Shown: positions 20,249-30,009 of the stretch, one piece after another
Numbering within the stretch: position 1 is the first letter of the stretch
Layout of the letters: each line of letters begins with the position of its first letter
From: Deltaproteobacteria bacterium
GTDB lineage: Bacteria; Desulfobacterota; Desulfobulbia; Desulfobulbales; Desulfurivibrionaceae
Assembly (NCBI GenBank): GCA_013349285.1
Contig: DUZU01000006.1
Location: 1 to 64,000 of the forward strand
Direction: 5' to 3'
DNA length: 64,000 nucleotides
Position numbers and translations under genes: made by a program
Notes under the pieces: generated by a model
Seen by the model: only the letters and a program-made list of their open reading frames with translations
Database searches by the model: none
Told to the model about the DNA's origin: nothing

Positions 20249-20433
20249 CCGCTCGCCTCTTCTTTATGATTATTAAACTGCCGCTACTTTTCAGTGTAGT
20301 GAATAATGAATGAATCCACAAGTCAGGATTTGAAATTGGGGCACCTCCTTTTTTAGTTTCGCCTTTTGGGTTGAACTGGTTATGATGATAAAGATAATAG
20401 TCAATCATCAATAATAGTATTAAAAGCAAAGAT

Positions 20434-21240
20434 ATGAACCCGGAAAAGCCAACCCCCCAGATACCGACCGCCGAGCAACCAAAAGTCTCGGCCCATGCGC
20501 TGTTCACCCTGCTCCATGAAGCAAGAAAAAATATCAAGCTGCAACAAACCCTGGGCATCAACGAATATCCCGCATCGCCCGGCCTCAATAGCTTTCTGCA
20601 ACACCGGTCCGCTCAGCCGAAAACTTTACCCAAAACCCCAGCGCCGATCTTAGAAAAAGACCTGCGCCCGCAACCGCCGCCCGCCGTGCCGGCAACCGCC
20701 CTGGCCGACCTTGAAGAAGAATTACATCGTTGCCGCCGTTGCCAACTAGGCCAAGCGCGAGACCAGCTGGTATTCGGCCATGGCAACAGCGGCAACCAGC
20801 TTATGATTATCGGCGACAATCCGAGCCGGGAGGACAACAACAGCGGATCGCCCTTTAGCGGTGAAGCGGGTACGCTTCTCGATAAAATGCTGGCAGCCAT
20901 CGGCTTAAGCAGGAATGATGTCTACCTGACCAACCTGACCAAGTGTTATGCGCAGCCCGCGCCAAGCCCTGATTCGATAACAGCTTGTTTCCCATTCCTG
21001 CTGCGGCAGATCGAAGCGGTCGCCCCGAAAGTCATCTGCACCATGGGGCCGCTCGCCTCCCAGAAAATGCTCAACGCCAGTGAGCCGCTCATCCGGTTAC
21101 GGGGCAAATTCCACAAGGTAAAAGATATCCCATTGATGGCGACCTTTCACCCTGAATTCCTCATCAAAAACCAGGAAATGAAAAAAGCTGTCTGGCATGA
21201 TCTTCAGTTAATCCAGAAAAAACTGGAGAAGCCCAATTGA
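20434..21240 (+). CDS. Uracil-DNA glycosylase superfamily protein (family 4-like, divergent motifs)
   Basis: CRRCQLGQARDQLVFGHG...LMIIGDNPSREDNNSGSPFSGEAGTLLDKMLAAIGLSRNDVYLTNLTKCYA...ICTMGPLASQKML...FHPEFLI. Confidence 0.82.
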   Translation: MNPEKPTPQIPTAEQPKVSAHALFTLLHEARKNIKLQQTLGINEYPASPGLNSFLQHRSAQPKTLPKTPAPILEKDLRPQPPPAVPATALADLEEELHRCRRCQLGQARDQLVFGHGNSGNQLMIIGDNPSREDNNSGSPFSGEAGTLLDKMLAAIGLSRNDVYLTNLTKCYAQPAPSPDSITACFPFLLRQIEAVAPKVICTMGPLASQKMLNASEPLIRLRGKFHKVKDIPLMATFHPEFLIKNQEMKKAVWHDLQLIQKKLEKPN

Positions 21241-23282
21241 TCTACCAGCCCCATCGACAACACTCTGCCGACAAGAATAACCTGCTGCGGAGATTCATTA
21301 CCCTGTTTTTGCCCATTTCCCTGATGGGCATCACCCTCTCCCTGGCTTTCTATTTCATCGACAGCGAATCTCGCCGCACCTCAATAATGAGACAGGAAAC
21401 CTTTAATATCTCGCAACTTGAAAAGGTGGTGCAGAACGATATCCGCTCAATTGTATCCGACCTCATGGTCCTGGCCAACCACCAACATCTCCACGATTTT
21501 TTATCCGACGAACAGGAATCATCCCGAAAAATTCTAAACCAGGAATTCCTCTCCTTTGCCGAGCATAAAAAACTATATGACCAGGTGCGCTTTATTAATA
21601 TGGAAGGCAAAGAAATAATTAGGATCAACAACGAAAACGGTAAACCCAAAGTTGTTTCACGCTGGAAACTTCAAGACAAGAAAACCCGTTATTATTTCCA
21701 GGATGCTTATGCCTTAAAACATGGGGAAGTCTACATCTCCCCCTTTGACCTCAACATTGAGCATGACGTCATAGAGCAACCGATCAAACCCATGATCCGC
21801 TTGGCGACCCCGGTTTGCGGCCCGAACGGCAACCAAGCCGGCCTGCTGGTTCTTAATTTCCGCGGACAGGCGATAATCAATGACATCGAAGAGCTGTCCC
21901 GGACCAGCCTGGCCACCCCGATGCTGCTCAATAAAGACGGCTACTGGCTGCATGGCGCTGACCCCGGCAAGAATTGGGCCTTCATGTTTCCCGGCAAAGA
22001 ACAAGACGCATTCACGGTCGAATATCCCGAGGCCTGGAAAATTATTGCCCATGAAGACAACGGCCAGTTTATCAACCAAGACGGCCTGTTCACTTTTTCC
22101 ACCATCCACCCCCTGGCCGAAGGACTAAAATCAAATACCAACGCCCCAATCAAATTTGTCCAAAAAGACAAAGAACTCCGCCGCCTTGATTATTACTGGA
22201 AAATTGTAACTTTTGTTCCCAAGCACATGCTCCATGAAATCATGCATCCTTTTTTGTTCCCCCATATTCTGGTGAACATCATTCTCGCCCTGATGACCGG
22301 GTTTGCCTGCTGGCTGGTAGCCCACAGCAATAACAAACAGAAGCAAACGGAACTGATCATCAAGGAAAGCGAACAACTATTCCGGACCATGGCCGACTTT
22401 ACCTACGACTGGGAGTACTGGCTGGGAACCGACGGCGAATTTATCTACACCTCGCCGTCCTGCAAACGGATAACCGGTTATCCGCCGGAAAAATTCTATG
22501 CCGAGCCCGACACCTACCTCGACATTATCCATCCCGATGACCGGGAGATGATGCGAAAACACCTGGAAGAAGAGATGCCGTCACACCAGGCCCACCAAAT
22601 GGATTTTCGGCTGATCACCGCCTATGGTGAGGAAAAATGGATCATGCACAGCTGCCAGCTGGTCCATGATGAGGAGGGCCAACCCCTTGGCCGCCGGGCC
22701 AGCAACCGGGACATAACCCAGCGCAAAATGGCGGAACAGCATCTCAAGGAAATAGCCACCCACGACCCCCTCACCAGACTCCCCAACCGGAACCTGCTGA
22801 TGGACCGGCTTATCCAGGTCCTGGCCCGAAGCAAACGCAACCAAAAAAAAGCTGCGGTGCTGTTCATCGATCTGGACCATTTTAAGGAGATAAATGACAC
22901 CTTGGGCCATGAGGCGGGAGACAAGGTGCTGATCGAATGCGCCAAAAGAATGACCAAGATGCTCCGCGAAGAAGATACGGTGGCCAGGATGGGCGGCGAT
23001 GAATTTGTCATCATCCTGCAGGATATCAATGACATCAATGACGCGGAAATCATCGCGGAAAAAATTATCAACTCCATCGACAACCCGATTTGGATAGACG
23101 AGGATGAAAACCTGAAATGCACGGTCGGGGCAAGTATCGGGATCAGCATCTTCCCGGAGGACGGCAATGACGCCGGCACCATGATCAGCCGGGCCGATTC
23201 CGCGATGTACGAGGCAAAAAACTCAGGCAAGAATCAATACGCGGTTTCCAGCTGCCCCTTGGATGAAACGCCCTCCGCCTAA
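21237..23282 (+). CDS. Membrane sensor diguanylate cyclase (Cache-type periplasmic domain, PAS, GGDEF)
   Basis: TM-flanked periplasmic region; PAS/PAC; ATHDPLTRLPNRNLLMDRL...ARMGGDEF with an RxxD I-site (REED) five residues upstream. TTG start overlaps the UDG stop. Confidence 0.92.
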   Translation: MIYQPHRQHSADKNNLLRRFITLFLPISLMGITLSLAFYFIDSESRRTSIMRQETFNISQLEKVVQNDIRSIVSDLMVLANHQHLHDFLSDEQESSRKILNQEFLSFAEHKKLYDQVRFINMEGKEIIRINNENGKPKVVSRWKLQDKKTRYYFQDAYALKHGEVYISPFDLNIEHDVIEQPIKPMIRLATPVCGPNGNQAGLLVLNFRGQAIINDIEELSRTSLATPMLLNKDGYWLHGADPGKNWAFMFPGKEQDAFTVEYPEAWKIIAHEDNGQFINQDGLFTFSTIHPLAEGLKSNTNAPIKFVQKDKELRRLDYYWKIVTFVPKHMLHEIMHPFLFPHILVNIILALMTGFACWLVAHSNNKQKQTELIIKESEQLFRTMADFTYDWEYWLGTDGEFIYTSPSCKRITGYPPEKFYAEPDTYLDIIHPDDREMMRKHLEEEMPSHQAHQMDFRLITAYGEEKWIMHSCQLVHDEEGQPLGRRASNRDITQRKMAEQHLKEIATHDPLTRLPNRNLLMDRLIQVLARSKRNQKKAAVLFIDLDHFKEINDTLGHEAGDKVLIECAKRMTKMLREEDTVARMGGDEFVIILQDINDINDAEIIAEKIINSIDNPIWIDEDENLKCTVGASIGISIFPEDGNDAGTMISRADSAMYEAKNSGKNQYAVSSCPLDETPSA

Positions 23283-24205
23283 AGCTCCTCAGGCACAAAG
23301 GCCACCACCCTGTCGATCTCTGCGCCATCGGCAAAGATCATGGCCAACCGGTCAACGCCCAGGGCAATGCCGGCCGCCTCGGGCATGGCGGGCAGATCCC
23401 GCAAAAACGATTCCGGCATGGGGCCGGGCTTCAGCCCCCGGGCCGCCATCCCTTCAAGGTCTTTTTCAAATCGGCGCCGCTGCTCAATCGGATCGGTCAG
23501 CTCGGAAAAACCGTTGGCCAACTCCAACCCGTTGATATACAGCTCAAAACGTTCGGCCAGCGTGGAATCACTCTTTTTCCGCCGGGCCAGGGCGCCAAGT
23601 GGGGCCGGGTAATCATAGAGAAAGGTGGGGCAAGCGCGGCCGAGATGGGGTTCAATATGGACAACCATGTCCTCGTCGAACATATCATCGGCCAGGGCCT
23701 CGTCCACACTGCGGGGCGCGTAACGGGCAAAGGCTTCCGCCACGCTGAGCCGCTCCCAACTGCCGGCAAGATCAAGCTGCCCCCCGCCGACCTTCAGCAC
23801 GGAACCCCGGCCAAGGGCCTGACCGACGAATCGAAGCAGGGCCTCACAATCATCCATCAAATCCAGGTAATTACGACCGGCGGCGTACCACTCCAGCATG
23901 GTGAATTCCGGCAAATGCCGGCCGCCCCGTTCACCCTTGCGAAAACATTTACAGATCTGGAAAATTTTAGGGATGCCCGCGGCCAGCAGGCGTTTCATGC
24001 AGAGTTCGGGAGAGGTTTGCAGATACCAATCTTCACTGGCAAAGGGCTGGATATGCAGTTCCGGAGCCGGCGCCGGAATCCGCAGGGGGGTGTCGACTTC
24101 GAGATAGCCGCGTCCGATAAAAAACGAACGAAGGGCCTGAATAAAAACGGCCCGCAATTGCAGGCCGCTCACATCAATCATCTGTTGAATTTCCTTTGCC
24201 GTCAA
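23279..24205 (-). CDS. epmA: EF-P-lysine ligase (GenX/PoxA), class II LysRS-like
   Basis: RSFFIGRGYLEVDTPLRIPAPAPELHIQPFAS...LQTSPELCMKRLLAAG...ERGGRHLPEFTMLEWY...GIALGVDRLAMIFADG. Confidence 0.92.
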   Translation of the reverse strand: MTAKEIQQMIDVSGLQLRAVFIQALRSFFIGRGYLEVDTPLRIPAPAPELHIQPFASEDWYLQTSPELCMKRLLAAGIPKIFQICKCFRKGERGGRHLPEFTMLEWYAAGRNYLDLMDDCEALLRFVGQALGRGSVLKVGGGQLDLAGSWERLSVAEAFARYAPRSVDEALADDMFDEDMVVHIEPHLGRACPTFLYDYPAPLGALARRKKSDSTLAERFELYINGLELANGFSELTDPIEQRRRFEKDLEGMAARGLKPGPMPESFLRDLPAMPEAAGIALGVDRLAMIFADGAEIDRVVAFVPEEL

Positions 24206-24233
24206 AAGGGGGGCGGGAGAAAAACGACAAAAA

Positions 24234-24797
24234 TTATTCCTTAACCCGGGTCACATACTGCCCGGTCCTGGTATCGATCTGAATCTTGTCACCCTCCTCG
24301 ACAAAGGGCGGAACCTGGAGGACAAAACCGGTTTCCACGGTAACCGGCTTGGTGTCGCTGCCGCTGGTATCGCCTTTAACCCACGGATCGGCCTGGGTGA
24401 CCACCAGGTTAACGAAATTGGGCAGGGTCACCCCGATGGGCCGACCGTTAAAAAGCAGCACCTCGACATCCATGTTGTCCATCAGAAAATAGACATCATT
24501 GCCAAGCTGCGCCTTGGCAATTTCAAGCTGCTCATAGGAGGTGTTGTCCATGAAGACATACTCATCACCCTGGGCATAAAGATACTGCATGGTCCGCTCT
24601 TCCAGTGCAGCCTTCTCGAGCTTATCATTGGAGCGGAAAGTCCTCTCAAAGGCATTGCCGGTGATCAGATTGCGCAGGCGACAACGGTAGAGGGCCTGGC
24701 CCTTGCCCGGTTTGGAAAATTCAAAGTCGGTCATAATATAAGGATCACCGTCGATCTGAACCTTAAGACCTTTACGAAAATCAGAAGCAGAGAACAT
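24234..24797 (-). CDS. efp: Elongation factor P with lysine in the modification loop
   Basis: ASDFRKGLKVQIDGDPYIMTDFEFSKPGKGQAL...RNLITGNAFERTFRSNDKLE...GFVLQVPPFVEEGDKIQIDTRTGQYVTRV. Confidence 0.97.
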   Translation of the reverse strand: MFSASDFRKGLKVQIDGDPYIMTDFEFSKPGKGQALYRCRLRNLITGNAFERTFRSNDKLEKAALEERTMQYLYAQGDEYVFMDNTSYEQLEIAKAQLGNDVYFLMDNMDVEVLLFNGRPIGVTLPNFVNLVVTQADPWVKGDTSGSDTKPVTVETGFVLQVPPFVEEGDKIQIDTRTGQYVTRVKE

Positions 24798-24947
24798 AAT
24801 AGTCTTCTCCTAAAATCAATTAAATCAAAAAAAGTGCCAACATGCGGCCCTTTAGTAATCGGAAACGCTCAATTTTGCAACAACGAACTTAACCACCAGC
24901 CCATTTTCTTAACCGGCCGGATACCAGCTAAGCCATAACGCCGTCAC

Positions 24948-27593
24948 TTAAAATGCGGCCAGACTTTTCGAGGCGATCTCATAGACATCACTGGAAAGCT
25001 GATCCTTGGCCAGAATACGCTCAAGCTGCAAGCGCATCATCTGCTGCCGTGCTTGATCATAACGTTGCCAACGGCTGAATCTCGCGGTGAGCCGGGAGGC
25101 AATCTGAGGATTGATCCCGTCAAGTAAGATGATCCGGTCGGCCAAAAACCGATAGCCGGCTCCGGTCGCATCATGAAAACAGATGGGATTACCGGCGGCA
25201 AAACTACCGATCAGAGCCCGCACCTTGTTGGGGTTTTTCATCTGAAAGGCCGGGTGCTCCAGCAACCTTACAACCGTGCCCAAGGTGGTGGGCTGCGGCG
25301 CGGTGGCCTGCACCGCAAACCACTTATCAAGGACCAGAGCGTCGCTTTGCCATTGCTCATAGAACCGGGCCACCACCTCATGCCGCTCCGGCCTGGCCGA
25401 ATGGGCAAGGCCGCTGAAGGCGGCAAGCTGATCCGTCATATTGTCGGTAGTATCAAACTGGGCCAGACAAAGTTTGGTTGCCGCATCATTCTCCATGGTC
25501 ATCAGGTAGGCCAAACAAAGATTTTTAATGGCCCGCTCCCCGGCGGAACCTGGATCGTAACGGTAGGGCTCTTTAAAATGATTGGCGTGATAAAGCGAGG
25601 TGAATTCATCCTCCAGGGAAGTAGCCAGGGATTGTCGAACAAAACGACGCACCGCATGGATGGCATCCACATCGACCACCGCCATCTGTTCCCCCAGGTA
25701 TTCCTCCGAGGGCAGGGTGATCATCTGGGCGAAAAAAGCCTTGTCGCTCACATTGCTCTCGACCAGCAGCCCCTTGAAAACCTCGACATAATCATCCCGC
25801 AGGCTTAATTCGCGCTGTTGCTGAAAATCAGCGATCAGCTCCAGACAGAGCCGCACCGAAAATCGCTGCGCCGCCTCCCACCGGTTAAAGAGATCATGGT
25901 CATTGGTCATCAACAGCAACAGCTCTTCATCACGGTATTGATAATCCAGCTTGACCGGCGCGGAAAAATTACGAAGCAAGGAGACCACCGGTTCCTCGGG
26001 CACATTGATAAAACGAAAAACTTCCTCTTCCCCATAAAGCTCCAGCAGGCCGGGCTGCTCAGGATTCTGGCCCTGACGCTGCAAAAGAATCTCGCCCCCG
26101 TCCGCGGCCAATAGCCCGATGGCCACCGGGATATGATAGTGGTCTTTTTCGGACTGGCCTGGCGAGGCGGCGGACTCCTGGCGAATGGTGAGAGTATAGA
26201 TCTGCCGGGCGGCGTCATATTCGCCGGCCACGAAGAGCTGCGGGGTGCCGGCCTGATTATACCAATTCTTAAAACGGGTCAGATCACGGCCCGACACCTC
26301 GGCCATGGCCCGGACAAAATCATCACAGGTAGCCGCCCGGCCGTCATGCCTGCCCAGATAGAGGGCCAGCCCTTTTTTAAATAGCTCCGCCCCGAGCAGG
26401 GTGTGGAGCATCCTGACCACCTCGGCCCCCTTCTCGTAGACGGTAACCGTATAGAAATTATTGATCTCGATATAGGATGCGGGCCGCACCGGATGGGCCA
26501 TGGGGCCGTTATCCTCTGGGAACTGCAGGTTTCTGAGCATCCTGACATCATGAATCCGCTTCACGGCCGGGGAGATCATGTCGGCGGTGAACAGCTGATC
26601 CCGGAAAACGGTGAGCCCCTCCTTGAGGCTCAACTGAAACCAGTCGCGACAGGTTACCCGATTGCCGGTCCAGTTATGAAAATATTCATGGGCGATCACC
26701 GCCTCGATGCCCTCATAATCGCTGTCCGTGGCCGTATCCGGCTTGGCCAGCACATACTTGGAGTTGAAGACATTAAGCCCCTTGTTCTCCATGGCGCCCA
26801 TATTGAAATCATCAACCGCAACGATCATGTATTGATCAAGATCATACTCAAGCTCAAAGGTCTCCTCGTCCCAGGCCATCGCCTTTTTAAGCGAGGCCAT
26901 GGCATGGTCGCACTTATCGCGATTATGGGGCTCCACATAAATCTCCAGGGCAATATTACGCCCGGAACCGGTGACAAAGTTATCCCCGATCTTCACCAAC
27001 CGGCCCGCCACCAGGGCGAACAGGTAGGAAGGCTTGGGGAAGGGATCGAGCCAGCTGGCGAAATGCCGACCCTGCGCAAGCTCACCGCTGTCAATCAGGT
27101 TGCCGTTGGCTAGCAGGACGGGATATTGCTCCCGGTCCGCCGTGATCCGCACCGTGTAGCGGGCCAACACATCAGGCCGGTCCTGGAAATAGGTGATCTT
27201 GCGAAAGCCCTCGGCCTCGCACTGGGTGCAGAAATTGCCGCTTGATTTATACAACCCCTCGAGCGCCGTATTTTTCTGGGGATAGATTTCGGTTTTTATT
27301 TCCAGGACAAACTCTTCCGGAACCGCGTGAAGGGTAAGCGTTGCTGCGTCCCGCACATAGTCGCCCTCAACAAGAATTTTGCCGTCAAGGCTGATTTCTT
27401 TCAGCAGGAGATCCTGACCGTAAAGCACCAACCCCTCGTTGACGGCGCCCCTCTCTTTATTACGACCACAAACCAGGCGGGAGGCGACCTCGACCCGATC
27501 TTCATAGAGATCAAAGTTCAACTCCACCTCGATGACCAGATAGGCGGGCGGCAGATAATCTTTTAAATAAATGGGGTCAGGGCTTGTCTTCAT
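24948..27593 (-). CDS. pepN: Aminopeptidase N (M1 family)
   Basis: GAMENKGLNVFNSKYVLA, HEYFHNWTGNRVTCRDWFQLSLKEGLTVFRDQ (HEXXH-X18-E). Confidence 0.95.
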   Translation of the reverse strand: MKTSPDPIYLKDYLPPAYLVIEVELNFDLYEDRVEVASRLVCGRNKERGAVNEGLVLYGQDLLLKEISLDGKILVEGDYVRDAATLTLHAVPEEFVLEIKTEIYPQKNTALEGLYKSSGNFCTQCEAEGFRKITYFQDRPDVLARYTVRITADREQYPVLLANGNLIDSGELAQGRHFASWLDPFPKPSYLFALVAGRLVKIGDNFVTGSGRNIALEIYVEPHNRDKCDHAMASLKKAMAWDEETFELEYDLDQYMIVAVDDFNMGAMENKGLNVFNSKYVLAKPDTATDSDYEGIEAVIAHEYFHNWTGNRVTCRDWFQLSLKEGLTVFRDQLFTADMISPAVKRIHDVRMLRNLQFPEDNGPMAHPVRPASYIEINNFYTVTVYEKGAEVVRMLHTLLGAELFKKGLALYLGRHDGRAATCDDFVRAMAEVSGRDLTRFKNWYNQAGTPQLFVAGEYDAARQIYTLTIRQESAASPGQSEKDHYHIPVAIGLLAADGGEILLQRQGQNPEQPGLLELYGEEEVFRFINVPEEPVVSLLRNFSAPVKLDYQYRDEELLLLMTNDHDLFNRWEAAQRFSVRLCLELIADFQQQRELSLRDDYVEVFKGLLVESNVSDKAFFAQMITLPSEEYLGEQMAVVDVDAIHAVRRFVRQSLATSLEDEFTSLYHANHFKEPYRYDPGSAGERAIKNLCLAYLMTMENDAATKLCLAQFDTTDNMTDQLAAFSGLAHSARPERHEVVARFYEQWQSDALVLDKWFAVQATAPQPTTLGTVVRLLEHPAFQMKNPNKVRALIGSFAAGNPICFHDATGAGYRFLADRIILLDGINPQIASRLTARFSRWQRYDQARQQMMRLQLERILAKDQLSSDVYEIASKSLAAF

Positions 27594-27620
27594 GGATTAT
27601 TTCTCGAAAAAAAATGAAAA

Positions 27621-29786
27621 TCAGCTGATACTCTCAACCAGGGGCACAACCACTTGCTGCTCCGGCTTAAGAAGGTTGAAATCAAGATCGGCGTTATATT
27701 TTTTAATCAGCCAGAAAGGAACCTCGAACTCGCCCTGGCAGAGCGCCCAGATATTGTCGCCCCGTTTAACCTTGTAACGACGGACACCATCCACCCGGTA
27801 AGCACCGAAGAAATCCTCTTCCATCTCCTTGTGATACTCGTAGCGCTGCTCCTCAAAACGGTCCTTGTCCACCTTGCCTAAGGGAATTTCAAGCTGCTGG
27901 TCAATCATAATGGCCTGCCGGTATTTAAAACCGTTCAGCCGCCGCAGGTCCCGGGCCCTTACCCCGAGCCACTCGGCATAATGGCCCAAGGTTTCTTCCG
28001 CCTCAACCTGAATGAGCCCGTAACTTTTCCCCTGCCGGGTGACAACCCGCGCCACCTTGATCTTACCCATGACCACATCGGGGTTGGCCAGCATGACCGC
28101 CTTATCCGCCGCCGCATCTTGAGGTTGCCCGGAAGCCTTTTCGTCATGGGCGCTGTACATGGCAAACTGATCGTACTTAACCGCTGCCGTATTTGCCGCT
28201 CCGGCGGACGTTAAGATTTCCGCGGTTCGCGTCCGCGCCGTTTCCAGCCCCTGAGGCACATTAATCACCTCGGTCTCCGGTTCCTTAACCGCCGCGGCGG
28301 TCTCGACCTTAACCGGGGATGGCGCCGGCGGAGCAGGTTGCTCGGGCTTGACCTTTTTCAGCGGGGCGGGCAGGGACACCGGCGGGCCCAGACTGGCCAA
28401 ACGCTGGGGCAAAGACGCAACCTTTTGCTTTTTGGCCACAGCCGCCAACTGGACCACCTGCTCGTCCGGTTGCGGAATCCGCAGGTTCTGCCCCTCATAA
28501 ATCTTGGCCCGCGAATCAAGATTATTGGCCAACAGCATGTCCTGTAATTTAACCCCATGCCGCCTGGCGATTACCCCGACGGTATCGCCGCGCTGGACCA
28601 GGTAAAAGCTGCTGCGCTTTTGAGCTGTTTTGATAATATTGGCGGGAAGGTTGGCGGCCAGCCGTAACACCTGACTCTGTTCGGGCAGTCGCAGATGATA
28701 GCCCTTGGGGATATACTTCTGGCCGCTGTACACCGGCTCACGCAGGGCGGGGTTGAGCTCCCGGAAGGTGGCCATGTCCACCTTTAGATGCTTAACCAGT
28801 TCATCCACCCTTACATAACCGGGCATGATGATTTCACGACCATGGAGCGGCGACATAATGCGTAAGCTACCGAAATGTTTTTTGTAATCCTTGGCAACCT
28901 CCCGGGCCGCCAGAAATTCGGAATAAAAATTTCTTGAGGCAAAGCCAAAGCGTTGGCCGTCGTAATCGTTGAAAATCCTCTCATAATCACCATGGGCGTT
29001 TTTTGCCTTCTGCATGCCGGTGGCGCCGTGGTTATAAGCGGTAATCGCCAGGGGCCAGCTGCCCAGCTTCTCAAAATTGCCCTTGAGCAGACGGGCCGCG
29101 CCATGGGCGGCGCGAATGGGATCCCGCCGCTCATCAAGGGCATAATCAACCACCATAAACCGCTTGCCGGTTGATCTGGTGAATTGCCAGATCCCGGCCG
29201 CCCCGAACTTGCTGTATGCCTTATAGTTGAATGATGACTCCACATGGGGCAGGTAAGCAAGATCATCCGGCACCCTATGTTCTTTAAAAATCTCCTTTAT
29301 TTCCGAGAGATAGGCGCCGGAACGAATAATCCCGGCCTGAAAAAGATCCTTCTGCCCCAGCTGAAAACGGATATTATTCCGGGCCGCCCTGAACCTTTTG
29401 GCGGTTGTCCCCGGCCCGAACAATGCCGCAACCCGCTTCTCTTCCTCGGTTTTGGCCGGCCCCTTGGCCAGGTGCAGTAAAATCTGCTCATATTTCTCTT
29501 TGATTTTTTTAATCTTGTTCCGGTTGGCCTTGCTCGACCAGCTCCGATCGCCATCCCCGAAGGAAACCACCTCATAGACAATGGCAAGATCCTGGTTATC
29601 ATGGATCAAACCCTTCGAGGATGGATATTTGGCATAAATGTCGCGCCAGAATGCGACATTGGGCTCAATACTTTTATAGACCGGGAAAGGCTCCTGCCCC
29701 GCCTGCGAGAAAGAAGGCAGCCAAAACAAAAACACTCCCATCAGCACTGCGGCAACCCGAATCCGACTACCAATACGAAGCAACAT
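27621..29786 (-). CDS. MltD-like membrane-bound lytic murein transglycosylase with several LysM-type repeats
   Basis: Signal peptide; SLT domain VPDDLAYLPHVESSFNYKAYSKFGAAGIWQFTRSTGKRF; LysM YLVQRGDTVGVIARRHGV and YKVKRGDNIWALCQGEFEVP plus degenerate repeats. Internal Met preferred over the track start. Confidence 0.88.
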   Translation of the reverse strand: MLLRIGSRIRVAAVLMGVFLFWLPSFSQAGQEPFPVYKSIEPNVAFWRDIYAKYPSSKGLIHDNQDLAIVYEVVSFGDGDRSWSSKANRNKIKKIKEKYEQILLHLAKGPAKTEEEKRVAALFGPGTTAKRFRAARNNIRFQLGQKDLFQAGIIRSGAYLSEIKEIFKEHRVPDDLAYLPHVESSFNYKAYSKFGAAGIWQFTRSTGKRFMVVDYALDERRDPIRAAHGAARLLKGNFEKLGSWPLAITAYNHGATGMQKAKNAHGDYERIFNDYDGQRFGFASRNFYSEFLAAREVAKDYKKHFGSLRIMSPLHGREIIMPGYVRVDELVKHLKVDMATFRELNPALREPVYSGQKYIPKGYHLRLPEQSQVLRLAANLPANIIKTAQKRSSFYLVQRGDTVGVIARRHGVKLQDMLLANNLDSRAKIYEGQNLRIPQPDEQVVQLAAVAKKQKVASLPQRLASLGPPVSLPAPLKKVKPEQPAPPAPSPVKVETAAAVKEPETEVINVPQGLETARTRTAEILTSAGAANTAAVKYDQFAMYSAHDEKASGQPQDAAADKAVMLANPDVVMGKIKVARVVTRQGKSYGLIQVEAEETLGHYAEWLGVRARDLRRLNGFKYRQAIMIDQQLEIPLGKVDKDRFEEQRYEYHKEMEEDFFGAYRVDGVRRYKVKRGDNIWALCQGEFEVPFWLIKKYNADLDFNLLKPEQQVVVPLVESIS

Positions 29787-30009
29787 TAACAAGCACCTAT
29801 CGAGTTCCTTTTTCACTCCGGACAATCCACAACCGAGAAATACCGGAGCATACATCCCTGGCAAAAAGGCAACCTAATAATTTTTATCCCACAGAACCGC
29901 GGATTATCCCGCCGATTCCAAAATTAATACCCAAACATTATAACATTATTTGCAATCCGGTTGATTAAAATAACAAGCTAAAGCCCGGCAGCATACCGGC
30001 GAGCGTAAC

